DNA from: Pseudomonadota bacterium
GTDB taxonomy: Bacteria > Pseudomonadota > Gammaproteobacteria > Burkholderiales > Rhodocyclaceae
Direction: 5' to 3'
DNA length: 64,000 nucleotides
Assembly: GCA_018262095.1 (NCBI GenBank)
Contig: JAGTRW010000016.1
Location: forward strand, 19,843 to 83,842
Shown: positions 53,026-64,000 of the stretch, in pieces
Layout: the number at the start of each line of letters is the position of its first letter
Numbering within the stretch: the first letter of the stretch is position 1
Notes under the pieces: model-generated
The model's database searches: none
What the model was told of the DNA's origin: nothing
What the model saw: only the letters and a program-made list of their open reading frames with translations
Program-made: the position numbers and the translations under genes

Positions 53026-54342
53026 TCAAATCAGCGCGCGGCGCAGGTCGGCCAAGAGCTGCGCGACAAAAGCGTTGAAGCGCGTCGCCGTGGCGCCGTC
53101 GATGACGCGGTGGTCGGCCGACAGCGAGAGCGGCAGGATCAGGCGCGGAGCGAATTCGGAGCCGTTCCAGACCGGTTTCATCACCGACTTGGAAACGCCG
53201 AGAATCGCGACTTCGGGCGCATTGACGATCGGCGAGAACGAGGTGCCGCCGATTCCGCCGACGCTCGAGATGGTGAAGCAGGCACCGCTCATCTCGGCCG
53301 GGCTGAGCTTGCCGTCGCGCGCTTTCTTGGCGAGTTCGCCGCATTCGACGACGATCTGGCTCACCGACTTCTGGTCGACGTTCTTGACCACCGGGACGAC
53401 CAGGCCGTTGGGCGTGTCAGCGGCAAAAGCGATGTGGAAGTACTTCTTGAGGATCAGATTCTCGCCGTCGAGCGAAGCGTTGAACTCGGGGAATTTCTTG
53501 AGCGCCAGCTCGCAGGCCTTGATCAGGAAGGCGAGCATGGTGATCTTGAGTCCGCTCTTGGCGTTTTCCTTGTTGAGCGCGACGCGGAAAGCTTCGAGCT
53601 CGGTGATGTCGGCGTCCTCGTGGTAGGTCACCGCCGGGATCATCACCCAGTTGCGCGCGAGGTTCTGGCCGGAGATCTTCTTGATTCGCGACAGCGGCTT
53701 GACCTCGACTTCGCCGAACTTGGCGAAATCGACTTTCGGCCACGGCAGCAGGTCAAGCCCACCACCCAGCGCGGCGCCGCTCGCGGCTGCGGCAGGCCCG
53801 GCCTTCATCACGCCTTTGATGAAGGCGGCGACGTCTTCCTTGACGATGCGCTGCTTGGGGCCGGTCGCTGCGACCTTCGTTAAATCGACGCCCAGTTCGC
53901 GCGCGAAGCGGCGAACCGACGGACTGGCGTGCGTTGGCGCGTCGAGTGCGAGGCCGGCGGTCGATGCCGGCGGAGCGATTGCCGCCGGTGCAGGGGCAGC
54001 GACCGCGGCGGGTGCCGCCGGAGCCGGGGCCACCGCGGCGGGCGCGGGAGCAGCAGGCGCGGGTGCCGCCGGCTTGGCCGTTTCTGCCGGGGCGCTGGCT
54101 TGCGCGGCTTCGATAATCGCGACGACGCGGCCTTCGGAGATCCGGTCGCCCAGCGCGACGCGGATTTCGCGAACGACACCGGCGACCGACGACGGAACGT
54201 CCATCGTCGCCTTGTCCGATTCGAGCGTCACCAGCGCGTCGTCGACCTTGACCGTGTCGCCGACCGCAACGCAGATTTCGATGACCGGGATGTCGGAATA
54301 ATCGCCGATGTCCGGGACCTTGACTTCAATTTGCTGACTCAT
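53026..54342 (-). CDS. aceF: Dihydrolipoyllysine acetyltransferase (E2) of pyruvate dehydrogenase
   Basis: Transfers acetyl groups from E1-bound lipoamide to CoA and forms the complex core. The 438-residue protein has one lipoyl domain (about 1-78, lysine in TLESDKATMDVPSSVAGV), a long Ala/Pro linker, a peripheral subunit-binding domain (SPSVRRFARELGVDLTKVAA, about 145-185), and the catalytic domain (about 210-438) with DHRVIDGATATRFNAFVAQL holding the active-site His-Asp. E. coli AceF has three lipoyl domains; here one is on E2 and one on E3. It lies 12 bases downstream of aceE. Confidence 0.95.
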   Translation of the reverse strand: MSQQIEVKVPDIGDYSDIPVIEICVAVGDTVKVDDALVTLESDKATMDVPSSVAGVVREIRVALGDRISEGRVVAIIEAAQASAPAETAKPAAPAPAAPAPAAVAPAPAAPAAVAAPAPAAIAPPASTAGLALDAPTHASPSVRRFARELGVDLTKVAATGPKQRIVKEDVAAFIKGVMKAGPAAAASGAALGGGLDLLPWPKVDFAKFGEVEVKPLSRIKKISGQNLARNWVMIPAVTYHEDADITELEAFRVALNKENAKSGLKITMLAFLIKACELALKKFPEFNASLDGENLILKKYFHIAFAADTPNGLVVPVVKNVDQKSVSQIVVECGELAKKARDGKLSPAEMSGACFTISSVGGIGGTSFSPIVNAPEVAILGVSKSVMKPVWNGSEFAPRLILPLSLSADHRVIDGATATRFNAFVAQLLADLRRALI

Positions 54343-54354
54343 TGATACGCTCCC

Positions 54355-57054
<2,700 letters not shown>

Positions 57055-57411
57055 GACTTGTCTCCTAGCCTGCGGGTGGGGAGTGTCGCTCATCGGTGCT
57101 TGACGAAAACGACAAGGGTAATGCGCGGTCGCGATGGAAAGTACCGCAGTGCATCAATCACGATGTTTATGTCACATTGTAAAACATGATCCTGTATCGT
57201 GCAATAAAAGCAAAGCAATTTAAATATTCATAGCCAAAGGATCAATGATGGCGTAAGAATGCCGTAAAGAGGCTTGGTTCCCGATCAGACCGAACATTTG
57301 GCGGTCGGCGACGAACGATGGCTGCGGCAGACGGTCATTCAAAATGACGGCTGGTGTGGAGGGGCGCGGCGAAGTGGCGGCGCGGGGTGGCATTGCGAAA
57401 GACTATTTTTT
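57055..57411. other. Divergent promoter region between aceE and the FapA-like gene
   Basis: About 357 bases. It contains the minus-strand promoter for aceE at 57176-57204 and a leader of about 115 bases. The 57170-57250 patch is AT-rich. No PdhR-type palindrome like ATTGGTATGACCAAT was found. The promoter of the plus-strand FapA-like gene was not identified. Confidence 0.5.
57176..57204 (-). promoter_or_regulatory. Sigma70-type promoter of the aceE-aceF-lpdA operon
   Basis: On the minus strand TTGCAC (57204-57199), a 17-base spacer, and TACAAT (57181-57176) form a near-consensus promoter. The predicted start is near 57169. Confidence 0.7.
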
Positions 57412-59019
57412 ATGACCGATTTTCCGGGGTTGGTGTTTTCTGCGAACGAAAACCAGCTTTTGGCGTCTCTGCGCCAGTCTTCAGAACGGCCATTGCTTGA
57501 TCTCGATGGCTTGCGTGAGATGTTGTCGCGTGCCGGTTACGGACAGTGCCAGCTGTTTGACGAGGCGCTCTCGACGCTGGTCGAAGCGTATAACTCGCCG
57601 GGGATTGAGCTCGAATTGACGATCGGCGAGTGTCGCGCTGCGAGCTTTACGCTCGAAATTGCCGCCGACGCGATGCAGGCCTGGATCAACGTGACTGCGG
57701 CGCGTGGCGGCAAGGCGCTCGAAGTCGACGCGGTGTTCGCGGCGCTCGACGCAGCCGGGGTGATTTTCGGTATCGATCAGGCGGCGGTGAGCGCGGTCTG
57801 TGCCGCCAGTGCGACGCAGGGCGCCGAGCGCGCCTGTATCGCCAGCGGAAAGCCTGCGGAAAACGGCATCGACGCGAGCTTCGAACTGCTCGTGACCGAT
57901 GCGCGTGACCGCTCGCCGCGTGTCGACGAAAAGGGCTTGATCGATTTTCGCGATCTGGGCGAGATCCCGTCGGTCGCTGCCGAACAGCCGTTGATGCGGC
58001 GCATCCCGCCGACGACCGGAACGGCCGGGCGTAACGTCCGCGGTGGGGCCGTCGAGCCGGTGCCCGGGAAAAATCTGCCGTTCGCTGAAAATCTTGTCGG
58101 CGCTTATGTCGCCGACGACGACGCCAATTTGCTGCGCGCGGTGTTCAGCGGGCAACCCGTTCGCTGCGGCAATGGCGTTAACGTCGAGCCCATTTTGCAT
58201 TTTCGCAACGTCAACCTGGCGACGGGCAATGTTTCCTTTGACGGCACGGTGAGCATCGAAGGCGAGGTCCTGCCCGGAATGAAGGTGCATGCGACCGGCG
58301 ACATCATCGTCGGCGGTGTGATCGACGGCGCCGAGCTCAAGGCCGGCGGCGACATCCGCATCGGTGGCGGGATTATCGCCAAGGCGCAGGTCGAGGCCGG
58401 CGGCGCGGTGTCGGCGCGTTTCGTCGAAAACTCGCAGGTCCTCGCCGGGACGACCATCGCCATCGACGACACGGCCCTGCAGAGCGACTTGCAGGCCAAT
58501 AATCAAATCGTCGTCGGTCTCAACTCACCGCGCGGACGACTGGCCGGCGGCTCGGCGCGCGCGATGATGCTGATCCAGGTGCCGATCCTCGGCTCGTCGA
58601 CGGGCGGCGTGACCCGCCTGTTGCTCGGCGTCAATCCGGTGCTCGACGCCAAATACCAGCAGCTGCAGAAGACCATCGAGAAGCAGCGCGAGGAAGAAAG
58701 CAATCTCGAAAAACTGGTCAAACATCTTTCGACGCATGGCGACAAGGCCGGCATGCTCGAACGCGCCAAGGCGTCGTGGCAAAAGTCGCTGCAGGCGTGG
58801 GCCAAACTGCTGCCGGAGAGAGACGCGCTCGAACAGGAGCTGGCCTTGACCGCCACGGCGAAAATCGAAGTCGGCGCGGGTGTCGAGGGCGCGGTCGACA
58901 TCACTTTTTGCGGCAAAGCGCTGCGCCTGCGCCGCACCTACGAGACGGGCAGCTTTTCAATGGACGGCGACCACATCGTCTTCACCGACATGATGGGCCA
59001 CGTCAAACCCGCCGGCTAG
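57412..59019 (+). CDS. FapA family protein (DUF342)
   Basis: A 535-residue cytoplasmic protein of the FapA/DUF342 family. The family core is PRVDEKGLIDFRDLGEIPSV, then a beta-helix-like glycine-rich stretch (SFDGTVSIEGEVLPGMKVHA, GDIIVGGVIDGAELKAGGDI, RIGGGIIAKAQVEAGGAVSA). A coiled coil follows (LQKTIEKQREEESNLEKLVK). Members have been linked to polar growth or flagellar/chemosensory clusters in other bacteria, but no such genes are nearby. ATG 57412 is the family-like start (MTDFPGLVFSANENQLLASL) with a weak ribosome site. The function here is unknown. Confidence 0.82.
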   Translation: MTDFPGLVFSANENQLLASLRQSSERPLLDLDGLREMLSRAGYGQCQLFDEALSTLVEAYNSPGIELELTIGECRAASFTLEIAADAMQAWINVTAARGGKALEVDAVFAALDAAGVIFGIDQAAVSAVCAASATQGAERACIASGKPAENGIDASFELLVTDARDRSPRVDEKGLIDFRDLGEIPSVAAEQPLMRRIPPTTGTAGRNVRGGAVEPVPGKNLPFAENLVGAYVADDDANLLRAVFSGQPVRCGNGVNVEPILHFRNVNLATGNVSFDGTVSIEGEVLPGMKVHATGDIIVGGVIDGAELKAGGDIRIGGGIIAKAQVEAGGAVSARFVENSQVLAGTTIAIDDTALQSDLQANNQIVVGLNSPRGRLAGGSARAMMLIQVPILGSSTGGVTRLLLGVNPVLDAKYQQLQKTIEKQREEESNLEKLVKHLSTHGDKAGMLERAKASWQKSLQAWAKLLPERDALEQELALTATAKIEVGAGVEGAVDITFCGKALRLRRTYETGSFSMDGDHIVFTDMMGHVKPAG

Positions 59020-59158
59020 CCGCCCAGCGTCCTCGCCGCCGGACCCGTCGGCGCTCCGATCAGGCCTTTGAGCCGAGACTGCGCCAAGCGGCTGGGGTAT
59101 ACTGCGTCGCTGAATTTCCCGCCGTTTCGAAGTCATTCGAGCCCTTTGGAGAGATGTG

Positions 59159-61027
59159 ATGGCCGCAGTCATGCCCGCGCCGGCGCAAAGCCGGCTCTTG
59201 ATGTCAGGTAACGAGGCGGTGTCCCGTGCCGTCTGGGAGTCGGGCGTGCGCGTCGCCGCCGCCTACCCGGGAACGCCGGCGACCGAAATGCTCGAGGAGA
59301 TTTCGACCTACCCTGATCTCTACGCCGAATGGTCGGTCAACGAGAAGGTCTCGCTGGAAGTCGCTTTCGGCGCGGCGATGGCCGGCTCGCGCGCCTTCTG
59401 CGCGATGAAGCACGTCGGCCTGAACGTCGCCTCAGACGCCTTGATGACCATGACGCTGACCGGCGTCGCCGGCGGCCTGGTGATCGCGGTGGCCGACGAC
59501 GTCGGCCTGTCGTCGTCGCAGAACGAGCAGGATTCGCGCTACTGGGGCCGCTTCGCGCATCTGCCGGTGCTCGAGCCGTCCGATTCGCAGGAGGCGCACG
59601 ACTTTACGCTCGCCGCCTTCGAACTCTCCGAGCGCTTCCAGACGCCGGTGATCCTGCGCCTGACGACGCGCATCTGCCACGTCAAGGCGCTGGTCACCGT
59701 CGGCGAGCGCAGCATGCATCCGGTCGCCGGCTTCACCAAGGACGTCGGTCGCTGGGTGATGGTTCCGGGCGCCGCTGGCCGCCGTCTGCCGCTGATGTTC
59801 GAGCGCGAAAGCCGCCTGCGCAGCGAGGCCGAGGTTTCACCGTTCAATGTGCTCGAAACTGGCGCCGACCGCCGCGTCGGCTTTGTCACCTCGGGCCCGG
59901 CGTATATGCACGTTCGCGAGCGCTTCCCCGACGCGCCAGTGTTGAAGCTCGGTTTTTCGTATCCGGTGCCTTTCGAGCTGGTGCGCAAGTTCGCTGATCA
60001 GTGCGACCAATTGGTCGTCGTCGAGGAAGTCGAGCCGCTGATCGAGACCGAAATCAAGGCGCAGGGTATCGCTGCGCTCGGCAAGGACATCCTGCCGCGT
60101 AGTGGCGAACTTTCGCCCGCTGTGCTCGGGCCGGCGATCGCGCGGCTGCTCGGCGAAACCGTTGCCGAAGCCCCGGTGGCGACGCCGATGCAAGTCTTTC
60201 CGCGGCCGCCGACGATGTGCGTCGCCTGTCCGCACCTCGGTGTCTATTACACGCTGGCGCAGCTGCGCAACGTCACCGTCTCCGGCGACATCGGCTGCTA
60301 CACGCTCGGTTTCGGCCAGCCGTGGAACGCACTCGACGCGTGCATCTCGATGGGGGCGTCGATGGGCATGGCGCACGGCCTCGACAAGGGCCGTGCCGAT
60401 TCCGAAAAGGACAAGAAGATCGTCGCCGTGATCGGCGACTCGACCTTCATGCACATGGGAATGCAGGGCCTGCTCAACATCGTCTACAACCGCGGCAACG
60501 TCACCGTGTTGCTGCTCGACAACCGCGCCGTCGGCATGACCGGCGGCCAGAACAATCCGGGCAACGGCCACGGCATCCACGGCGAAGACGCGCCGCGCGT
60601 CGATTTCGCGAACTTGGTCCGCGCGCTCGGCGTTCGCGATGAGCGCGTGCATGTCGTCGACCCCTACGAACTGCCGACGCTGTTCAAGACGCTGCGCCAG
60701 GAAACCAAGATCGCCGAGCCGTCGGTGATCATCACCAACCGGCCTTGCGTGCTGACCGACGACTTCAAGGCGCGATCGCCGTTCATGGTCGATAGCGACA
60801 AGTGCACCGGCTGCGGCAACTGCGTCGATATCGGTTGCCCGGCGATCCACGTGACGCGGCGCGAGAAGGTGATCAAGAATTCGGGCAAGGAGGTTGAGCT
60901 CAACTTCGTTCGCATCGAGAGTTCGGCGTGTACCGGTTGCGGCCTCTGCCTGCAACCCTGCGCGCCCGACGCCATCGTCCCGGTGGGCGAATTGTCGATG
61001 CCGATTCATGTGGTAAAGAAGAATTAA
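59159..61027 (+). CDS. iorA: Indolepyruvate ferredoxin oxidoreductase, alpha subunit
   Basis: The large subunit of an arylpyruvate:ferredoxin oxidoreductase that converts indolepyruvate or phenylpyruvate to aryl-acetyl-CoA. The 622-residue protein has the N-terminal pyrimidine domain (RVAAAYPGTPATEMLEEIST), CPHLG and GDIGCYTLGFGQPWNALDAC, the ThDP motif VIGDSTFMHMGMQGLLNIVY to LLLDNRAVGMTGGQNNPGNG, and two [4Fe-4S] motifs, CTGCGNCVDIGCP and CTGCGLCLQPCAP. GGAGAG lies about six bases before ATG 59159. It needs the beta subunit encoded by the frameshifted gene downstream. Confidence 0.94.
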   Translation: MAAVMPAPAQSRLLMSGNEAVSRAVWESGVRVAAAYPGTPATEMLEEISTYPDLYAEWSVNEKVSLEVAFGAAMAGSRAFCAMKHVGLNVASDALMTMTLTGVAGGLVIAVADDVGLSSSQNEQDSRYWGRFAHLPVLEPSDSQEAHDFTLAAFELSERFQTPVILRLTTRICHVKALVTVGERSMHPVAGFTKDVGRWVMVPGAAGRRLPLMFERESRLRSEAEVSPFNVLETGADRRVGFVTSGPAYMHVRERFPDAPVLKLGFSYPVPFELVRKFADQCDQLVVVEEVEPLIETEIKAQGIAALGKDILPRSGELSPAVLGPAIARLLGETVAEAPVATPMQVFPRPPTMCVACPHLGVYYTLAQLRNVTVSGDIGCYTLGFGQPWNALDACISMGASMGMAHGLDKGRADSEKDKKIVAVIGDSTFMHMGMQGLLNIVYNRGNVTVLLLDNRAVGMTGGQNNPGNGHGIHGEDAPRVDFANLVRALGVRDERVHVVDPYELPTLFKTLRQETKIAEPSVIITNRPCVLTDDFKARSPFMVDSDKCTGCGNCVDIGCPAIHVTRREKVIKNSGKEVELNFVRIESSACTGCGLCLQPCAPDAIVPVGELSMPIHVVKKN

Positions 61028-61032
61028 CAACT

Positions 61033-61173
61033 TCAGTTCAAACCACGGCGATACAGCGAGCACGGCGCGAAACCAGGTTTTGAGGGCCTATTGGGATCAA
61101 CCTCAAGCGAATTAAGTAAATCTTTTAAGCCTCTGTCTTTTCGCCGTGTTCGCCGTGCTCGCTGTGGTGAGCT
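61033..61173 (+). repeat. Intra-operon hairpin repeat, copy 6
   Basis: The left arm 61041-61072 begins AACCACGGCGATACAGCGAG and the right arm 61138-61168 contains CGCCGTGCTCGCTGTGGT. The loop is about 65 bases. It lies 13 bases after the iorA stop and ends 22 bases before the iorB start. Confidence 0.85.
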
Positions 61174-61190
61174 TGTTTTAGGAGTGTTTC

Positions 61191-61800
61191 ATGTCTGAAA
61201 TTACCAACATCCTCGTCGTCGGCACCGGTGGTCAGGGCGTCATGACGGCAACCGAAATCCTCGCCGAGGCGGCGATCGCCTTCGGCCACGACGTCAAAAA
61301 GACCGAAGTCGCCGGGGATGGCGCAGCGCGGCGGCGTCGTCTCGTCGCATCTGCGTTTCGGCGCCAAGGTGCTGTCGCCGCAGATCACGCCGGGGACCGC
61401 CGACCTGCTGCTCGGTTTCGAAGCCGCCGAAGGCATGCGCTGGCGCCACATGCTGCGCGCTGACGGCCTGGCGCTGATCAATAGCGGACGCCTCGTTCCT
61501 CCCGTCGTCGATCTGGGGCTCTACGACTATCCGGAAGACCCGGTCGCCGCCGTGCGTGCTGCCGGAACCCGCGTCTTTTCGTTCGACGCGTCGGCCATCG
61601 CCAGCGAACTCGGCGACGCCCGGCTAGGCAACAGCGTGATGCTCGGCGCCATTTCGGACTATCTGCCGTTCTCGGCGCAGGTGCTCGAGCAATGCATCCT
61701 CAAGCGTTTCGCGACCAAGAAGCCGGCGCTCATCGAGCTTAACCGCCAGGCCTTCGCCGCCGGTCGCGCGGCAGCGGCACAGGCCGCGCAGGCGGCGTGA
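61191..61800 (+). pseudogene. iorB: Indolepyruvate oxidoreductase beta subunit, interrupted by a +1 frameshift
   Basis: The beta subunit should contribute the gamma-type domain of the oxidoreductase. The first frame, from ATG 61191 (AGGAG upstream), encodes NILVVGTGGQGVMTATEILA and ends its homology at KKTEVAG. The homology continues one base over from 61318 as MAQRGGVVSSHLRFGAKVLS to 61800 (IorB C-terminus). The break is at GCCGGGGATGG, where four G at 61314-61317 replace an expected three. If the extra G is a sequencing error, the gene is intact at about 202 residues. Otherwise the subunit is truncated, or programmed frameshifting or restart at ATG 61318 would be needed; that restart has no proper ribosome spacing. 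Confidence 0.85.
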
Positions 61801-61850
61801 CGCGCCAGATTCCGGCGCCGATTTATCCTTACCCACCTTCTGGACCTCAC

Positions 61851-62705
61851 ATGACAGCACAACTTCTCGACGGCGTCGCACTCGGACAGCAACTGCGCGC
61901 CGGTTTCAAACAACGCGCCGATCAACTCGCTGCGCAGGGAACGCGGCCTGGCCTGGCGGTGATCCTGGTCGGCGAAGACGCGGCGTCGCAGGTCTATGTG
62001 CGCAACAAGGTCAATGCCTGCGCGCAGGCCGGTATCCACTCCGAGAAGTACGTCTTTGCGCCCGACGTCGCGCCGCAGGTGGTCTTCGACAAGATCGCCG
62101 AGCTTAACGCCGACCCCAAAATCCACGGCATCCTGGTGCAGTTGCCGCTGCCCAGACATTTTGACGCCGACGCCGTGCTCGAAGCGATCGCCGCGCAAAA
62201 GGACGTCGATGGCTTTCGCGCCGAGAACGTCGGCGCGCTGATGCAGGGCCAGCCCTGTTTCATTCCGTGCACGCCCTACGGCGCGATGAAGTTCCTCGAA
62301 AGCGCGGGGATTTCCGTCAAGGGCAAGGAAGCGGTCGTCGTCGGTCGCTCGAACATCGTCGGCAAGCCGATGGCGATGCTGCTGATGCACGCCGGCGCGA
62401 CGGTCACCGTCTGCCACTCTCAGACCAAGGATCTCAAGGCGCACTGTCTGCGCGCCGACATTCTGGTCGCGGCGATCGGCCGGCCGAAGATGATCACCGG
62501 CGACATGGTCAAACCCGGCGCGGTGGTCATCGACGTCGGCATCAACCGCATGGCCGACGGCAAACTCTGCGGCGACGTCGATTTCGAATCGGCCAGGGAG
62601 GTCGCTTCGTATATCACGCCGGTTCCCGGCGGCGTCGGCCCGATGACCATCACCATGCTGCTCGCCAATACGCTGGAAAGCGCCGAGCGTTCGGCCAGCG
62701 CCTAA
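61851..62705 (+). CDS. folD: Bifunctional methylenetetrahydrofolate dehydrogenase/cyclohydrolase
   Basis: Interconverts 5,10-methylene-, methenyl- and 10-formyl-tetrahydrofolate. The 284-residue protein has the substrate motif [17 protein letters not shown] with the catalytic Tyr-x-x-x-Lys, [30 protein letters not shown]-binding [20 protein letters not shown], and the C-terminal [23 protein letters not shown] 61851 begins the family N-terminus ([19 protein letters not shown]). It lies 50 bases past iorB, followed by a hairpin repeat and then purE. Confidence 0.96.
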   Translation: MTAQLLDGVALGQQLRAGFKQRADQLAAQGTRPGLAVILVGEDAASQVYVRNKVNACAQAGIHSEKYVFAPDVAPQVVFDKIAELNADPKIHGILVQLPLPRHFDADAVLEAIAAQKDVDGFRAENVGALMQGQPCFIPCTPYGAMKFLESAGISVKGKEAVVVGRSNIVGKPMAMLLMHAGATVTVCHSQTKDLKAHCLRADILVAAIGRPKMITGDMVKPGAVVIDVGINRMADGKLCGDVDFESAREVASYITPVPGGVGPMTITMLLANTLESAERSASA

Positions 62706-62706
62706 A

Positions 62707-62826
62707 TTTTTGACCACGAAGAACACCAGGAAAAGACAAAAGGTCCGATCCGCTTGAACTTTTTGTCTTTCTTCGTGCTCTTGGTCCCTCCGGGATTTGC
62801 TTCGCGCTATGTCCTTCGTGGTTAAG
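62707..62826 (+). repeat. Intra-operon hairpin repeat, copy 7 (GAAGAA variant)
   Basis: The left arm 62711-62741 has ACCACGAAGAACACCAGG and continues to AAGACAAAA. The right arm from 62761 has TTTTGTCTTTCTTCGTGCTC then TTGGT, and a second terminal copy CCTTCGTGGTTAA ends at 62825. The main loop is about 19 bases. ACCAC starts about six bases after the folD stop and the repeat ends 29 bases before purE. GC-richness is lower than in the other copies. Confidence 0.75.
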
Positions 62827-62854
62827 TTGTCTTTTATGGTTTAAAGGAATGATC

Positions 62855-63352
62855 ATGGTTACAAATCCGCTGGTAGGTATCGTCATGGGGTCGGACAGCG
62901 ACTGGCCGGTACTGCGCGCCTGCGCCGAGACGCTCAAGCGCTTCGCGATTCCCTACGAGGCGCGCGTTCTGTCGGCGCACCGCACGCCCGACGCCGCGCT
63001 CGACTACGCGGCGAGCGCGCAAGAGCGCGGAATCAAGGTGCTGATCGGCGCCGCCGGCGGCGCTGCGCACCTCGCCGGTGTGCTGGCGGCCAAGAGCCAG
63101 CTGCCGGTGCTGGCCGTGCCGATGCCGTCGAAACACCTGCAGGGGCTCGATTCGCTGCTCGCCATGGTGCAGATGCCGGGCGGCATTCCGGTCGCGACCT
63201 TCGCCATCGGCGAAGCCGGCGCGATCAATGCGGCACTGTTCTCGGTCGCCATGCTGGCGCTCTCCGATAATGAGCTGGCGGCCAAGCTGCGAGAGTTCCG
63301 CGCCGACCAGTGCGCCAAGGTGCTGGCGAAGACGCTTCCCGACCTGCCGTGA
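62855..63352 (+). CDS. purE: 5-(carboxyamino)imidazole ribonucleotide mutase
   Basis: A purine-biosynthesis mutase converting N5-CAIR to CAIR. The 165-residue protein contains GIVMGSDSDWPVLRACAETL, VLSAHRTPDAALDYAASAQE, GAAGGAAHLAGVLAAKSQLP, and PMPSKHLQGLDSLLAMVQMP, all class I PurE signatures. ATG 62855 is used because AAAGGA lies six bases upstream; ATG 62849 would have none. Its stop overlaps the GTG start of the Sua5-like gene. No purK lies between them. Confidence 0.96.
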   Translation: MVTNPLVGIVMGSDSDWPVLRACAETLKRFAIPYEARVLSAHRTPDAALDYAASAQERGIKVLIGAAGGAAHLAGVLAAKSQLPVLAVPMPSKHLQGLDSLLAMVQMPGGIPVATFAIGEAGAINAALFSVAMLALSDNELAAKLREFRADQCAKVLAKTLPDLP

Positions 63353-64000
63353 GCGTGCCGGATTACGCGCGAGCGGTCGAACTGCTGCAGGCCGGCGAAC
63401 TCGTCGCCTTTCCGACCGAGACGGTCTATGGCCTGGGCGCCGACGCCGCCAACCCCGAGGCGGTGGCCAAAATCTTCGCCGCCAAGGGACGTCCCGCCGA
63501 CCACCCATTGATCGTGCATCTCGCCGGTGCGGCTTACCTCGAGCGCTGGGCGATCGATCTTCCGCAAGCGGCCTGGGACCTCGCTGAAGCTTTCTGGCCG
63601 GGGCCGCTGACGCTGATCCTCAAACGCGCGCCGCAGGTTCCCTACGCGGTGACCGGCGGCCAGGAGACGGTCGGCCTGCGCGTGCCGTCGCATCCGATTG
63701 CGCTCGAGCTGCTGCGCGCCTACGCGCAGGCCGGCGGCGGTCGCCACGGCATGAGTGGGGTCGCGGCGCCGTCGGCCAACCGCTTCGGGCGGATCAGTCC
63801 GACCGACGCCGCGCACGTTCGCGAAGAACTCGGCGACGCGGTGGCATTGATTTTGGACGGCGGCCGCTGCCCGGTCGGCATCGAATCGACGATCATCGAC
63901 CTGTCGCGCGACGATGCGCTGCCGCGCCTGCTGCGTCCCGGTCACGTCACGCCCGAGCAGATCGCCAGCGTGATCGGCGTCATTCCGGAGTTGCCGGGCG
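63349..64000 (+). CDS. L-threonylcarbamoyladenylate synthase (Sua5/YrdC family), 3' end outside the window
   Basis: Makes the threonylcarbamoyl-AMP used for tRNA t6A modification. The frame opens at GTG 63349, overlapping the purE stop (GTGA), and runs past base 64000, giving 217 residues so far. The YrdC domain shows LVAFPTETVYGLGADAANPE, IFAAKGRPADHPLIVHLAGA, FWPGPLTLILKRAP, LRVPSHPIALELLRAYA, and GVAAPSANRFGRISPTDAAH, then CPVGIESTIIDLSRDD and LRPGHVT. Length beyond about 200 residues suggests the longer Sua5-type with a C-terminal domain, but the end is not visible. Confidence 0.93.
   Translation, partial: MSVPDYARAVELLQAGELVAFPTETVYGLGADAANPEAVAKIFAAKGRPADHPLIVHLAGAAYLERWAIDLPQAAWDLAEAFWPGPLTLILKRAPQVPYAVTGGQETVGLRVPSHPIALELLRAYAQAGGGRHGMSGVAAPSANRFGRISPTDAAHVREELGDAVALILDGGRCPVGIESTIIDLSRDDALPRLLRPGHVTPEQIASVIGVIPELPG

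Overview
The window looks like a GC-rich betaproteobacterial chromosome, most plausibly from the Rhodocyclales (Accumulibacter/Propionivibrio/Dechloromonas-like). This rests on gene content: a homodimeric-E1 pyruvate dehydrogenase operon whose E3 carries its own lipoyl domain, a bacteriohemerythrin beside a diguanylate cyclase, iorA/iorB, and dRS3/NIME-like ATTCCC-N8-GGGAAT elements. No rRNA, tRNA, CRISPR array, transposase or prophage was seen. It is ordinary chromosomal DNA made of metabolic operons, with one small toxin-antitoxin pair.

Layout. 1-3260 (minus): a glucose-type PTS, with PtsG (running off the window) and a fused EIIA-HPr-EI. 3689-4465: a lone periplasmic binding protein. 4647-13825: a GABA/polyamine island, with a MocR/GabR-like regulator divergent from an ABC importer (ATPase, binding protein, two permeases) followed by gabD and gabT. 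13847-19277: a Gfo/Idh/MocA oxidoreductase behind a HigBA/RelE-like toxin-antitoxin pair, KdgK, a conserved hypothetical, an FAH-family hydrolase and two small minus-strand genes. 19503-22386: a MASE1-PAS-GGDEF cyclase plus bacteriohemerythrin. 22383-29718: a LysR regulator divergent from an operon for the lower protocatechuate 4,5-cleavage / gallate pathway (ligU, ligJ, ligK, ligI), a second LigI-like protein with an export signal, and DctA. 30119-31920: envelope proteins (WXXGXW lipoprotein, Spy/CpxP-like protein, small protein, lipoprotein). 32089-40599: RecQ, an FGGY kinase, a 2-hydroxyacid dehydrogenase, Gnd and a D-aminoacylase-like amidohydrolase. 40769-44085: an AtuA-family/DUF4387/TauE-type operon with a divergent GntR/FCD regulator. 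44273-48725: AdiC-AdiA (arginine-dependent acid resistance) and a GNAT protein. 48730-50982: an OprB-type porin and an HDOD protein. 51174-57054 (minus): aceE-aceF-lpdA with a clear sigma70-type promoter. 57412-64000: a FapA/DUF342 protein, iorA, a frameshifted iorB, folD, purE and a Sua5/YrdC protein running off the end.

How the genes cooperate. The GABA island takes up a polyamine or GABA-type substrate and converts GABA to succinate. The lig operon takes 2-pyrone-4,6-dicarboxylate or 4-oxalomesaconate to pyruvate plus oxaloacetate, but no ring-cleavage dioxygenase is present. The PTS, KdgK, Gnd and PDH genes supply central carbon metabolism.

The strongest unexplained signal is a family of seven long inverted repeats. 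The arms are built from a roughly 9-nt unit near CACGGCGAA, and the loops are unrelated. All lie between co-directional plus-strand genes, start 6-17 nt after the upstream stop codon, and end 21-71 nt before the next start. None was seen in the minus-strand operons.
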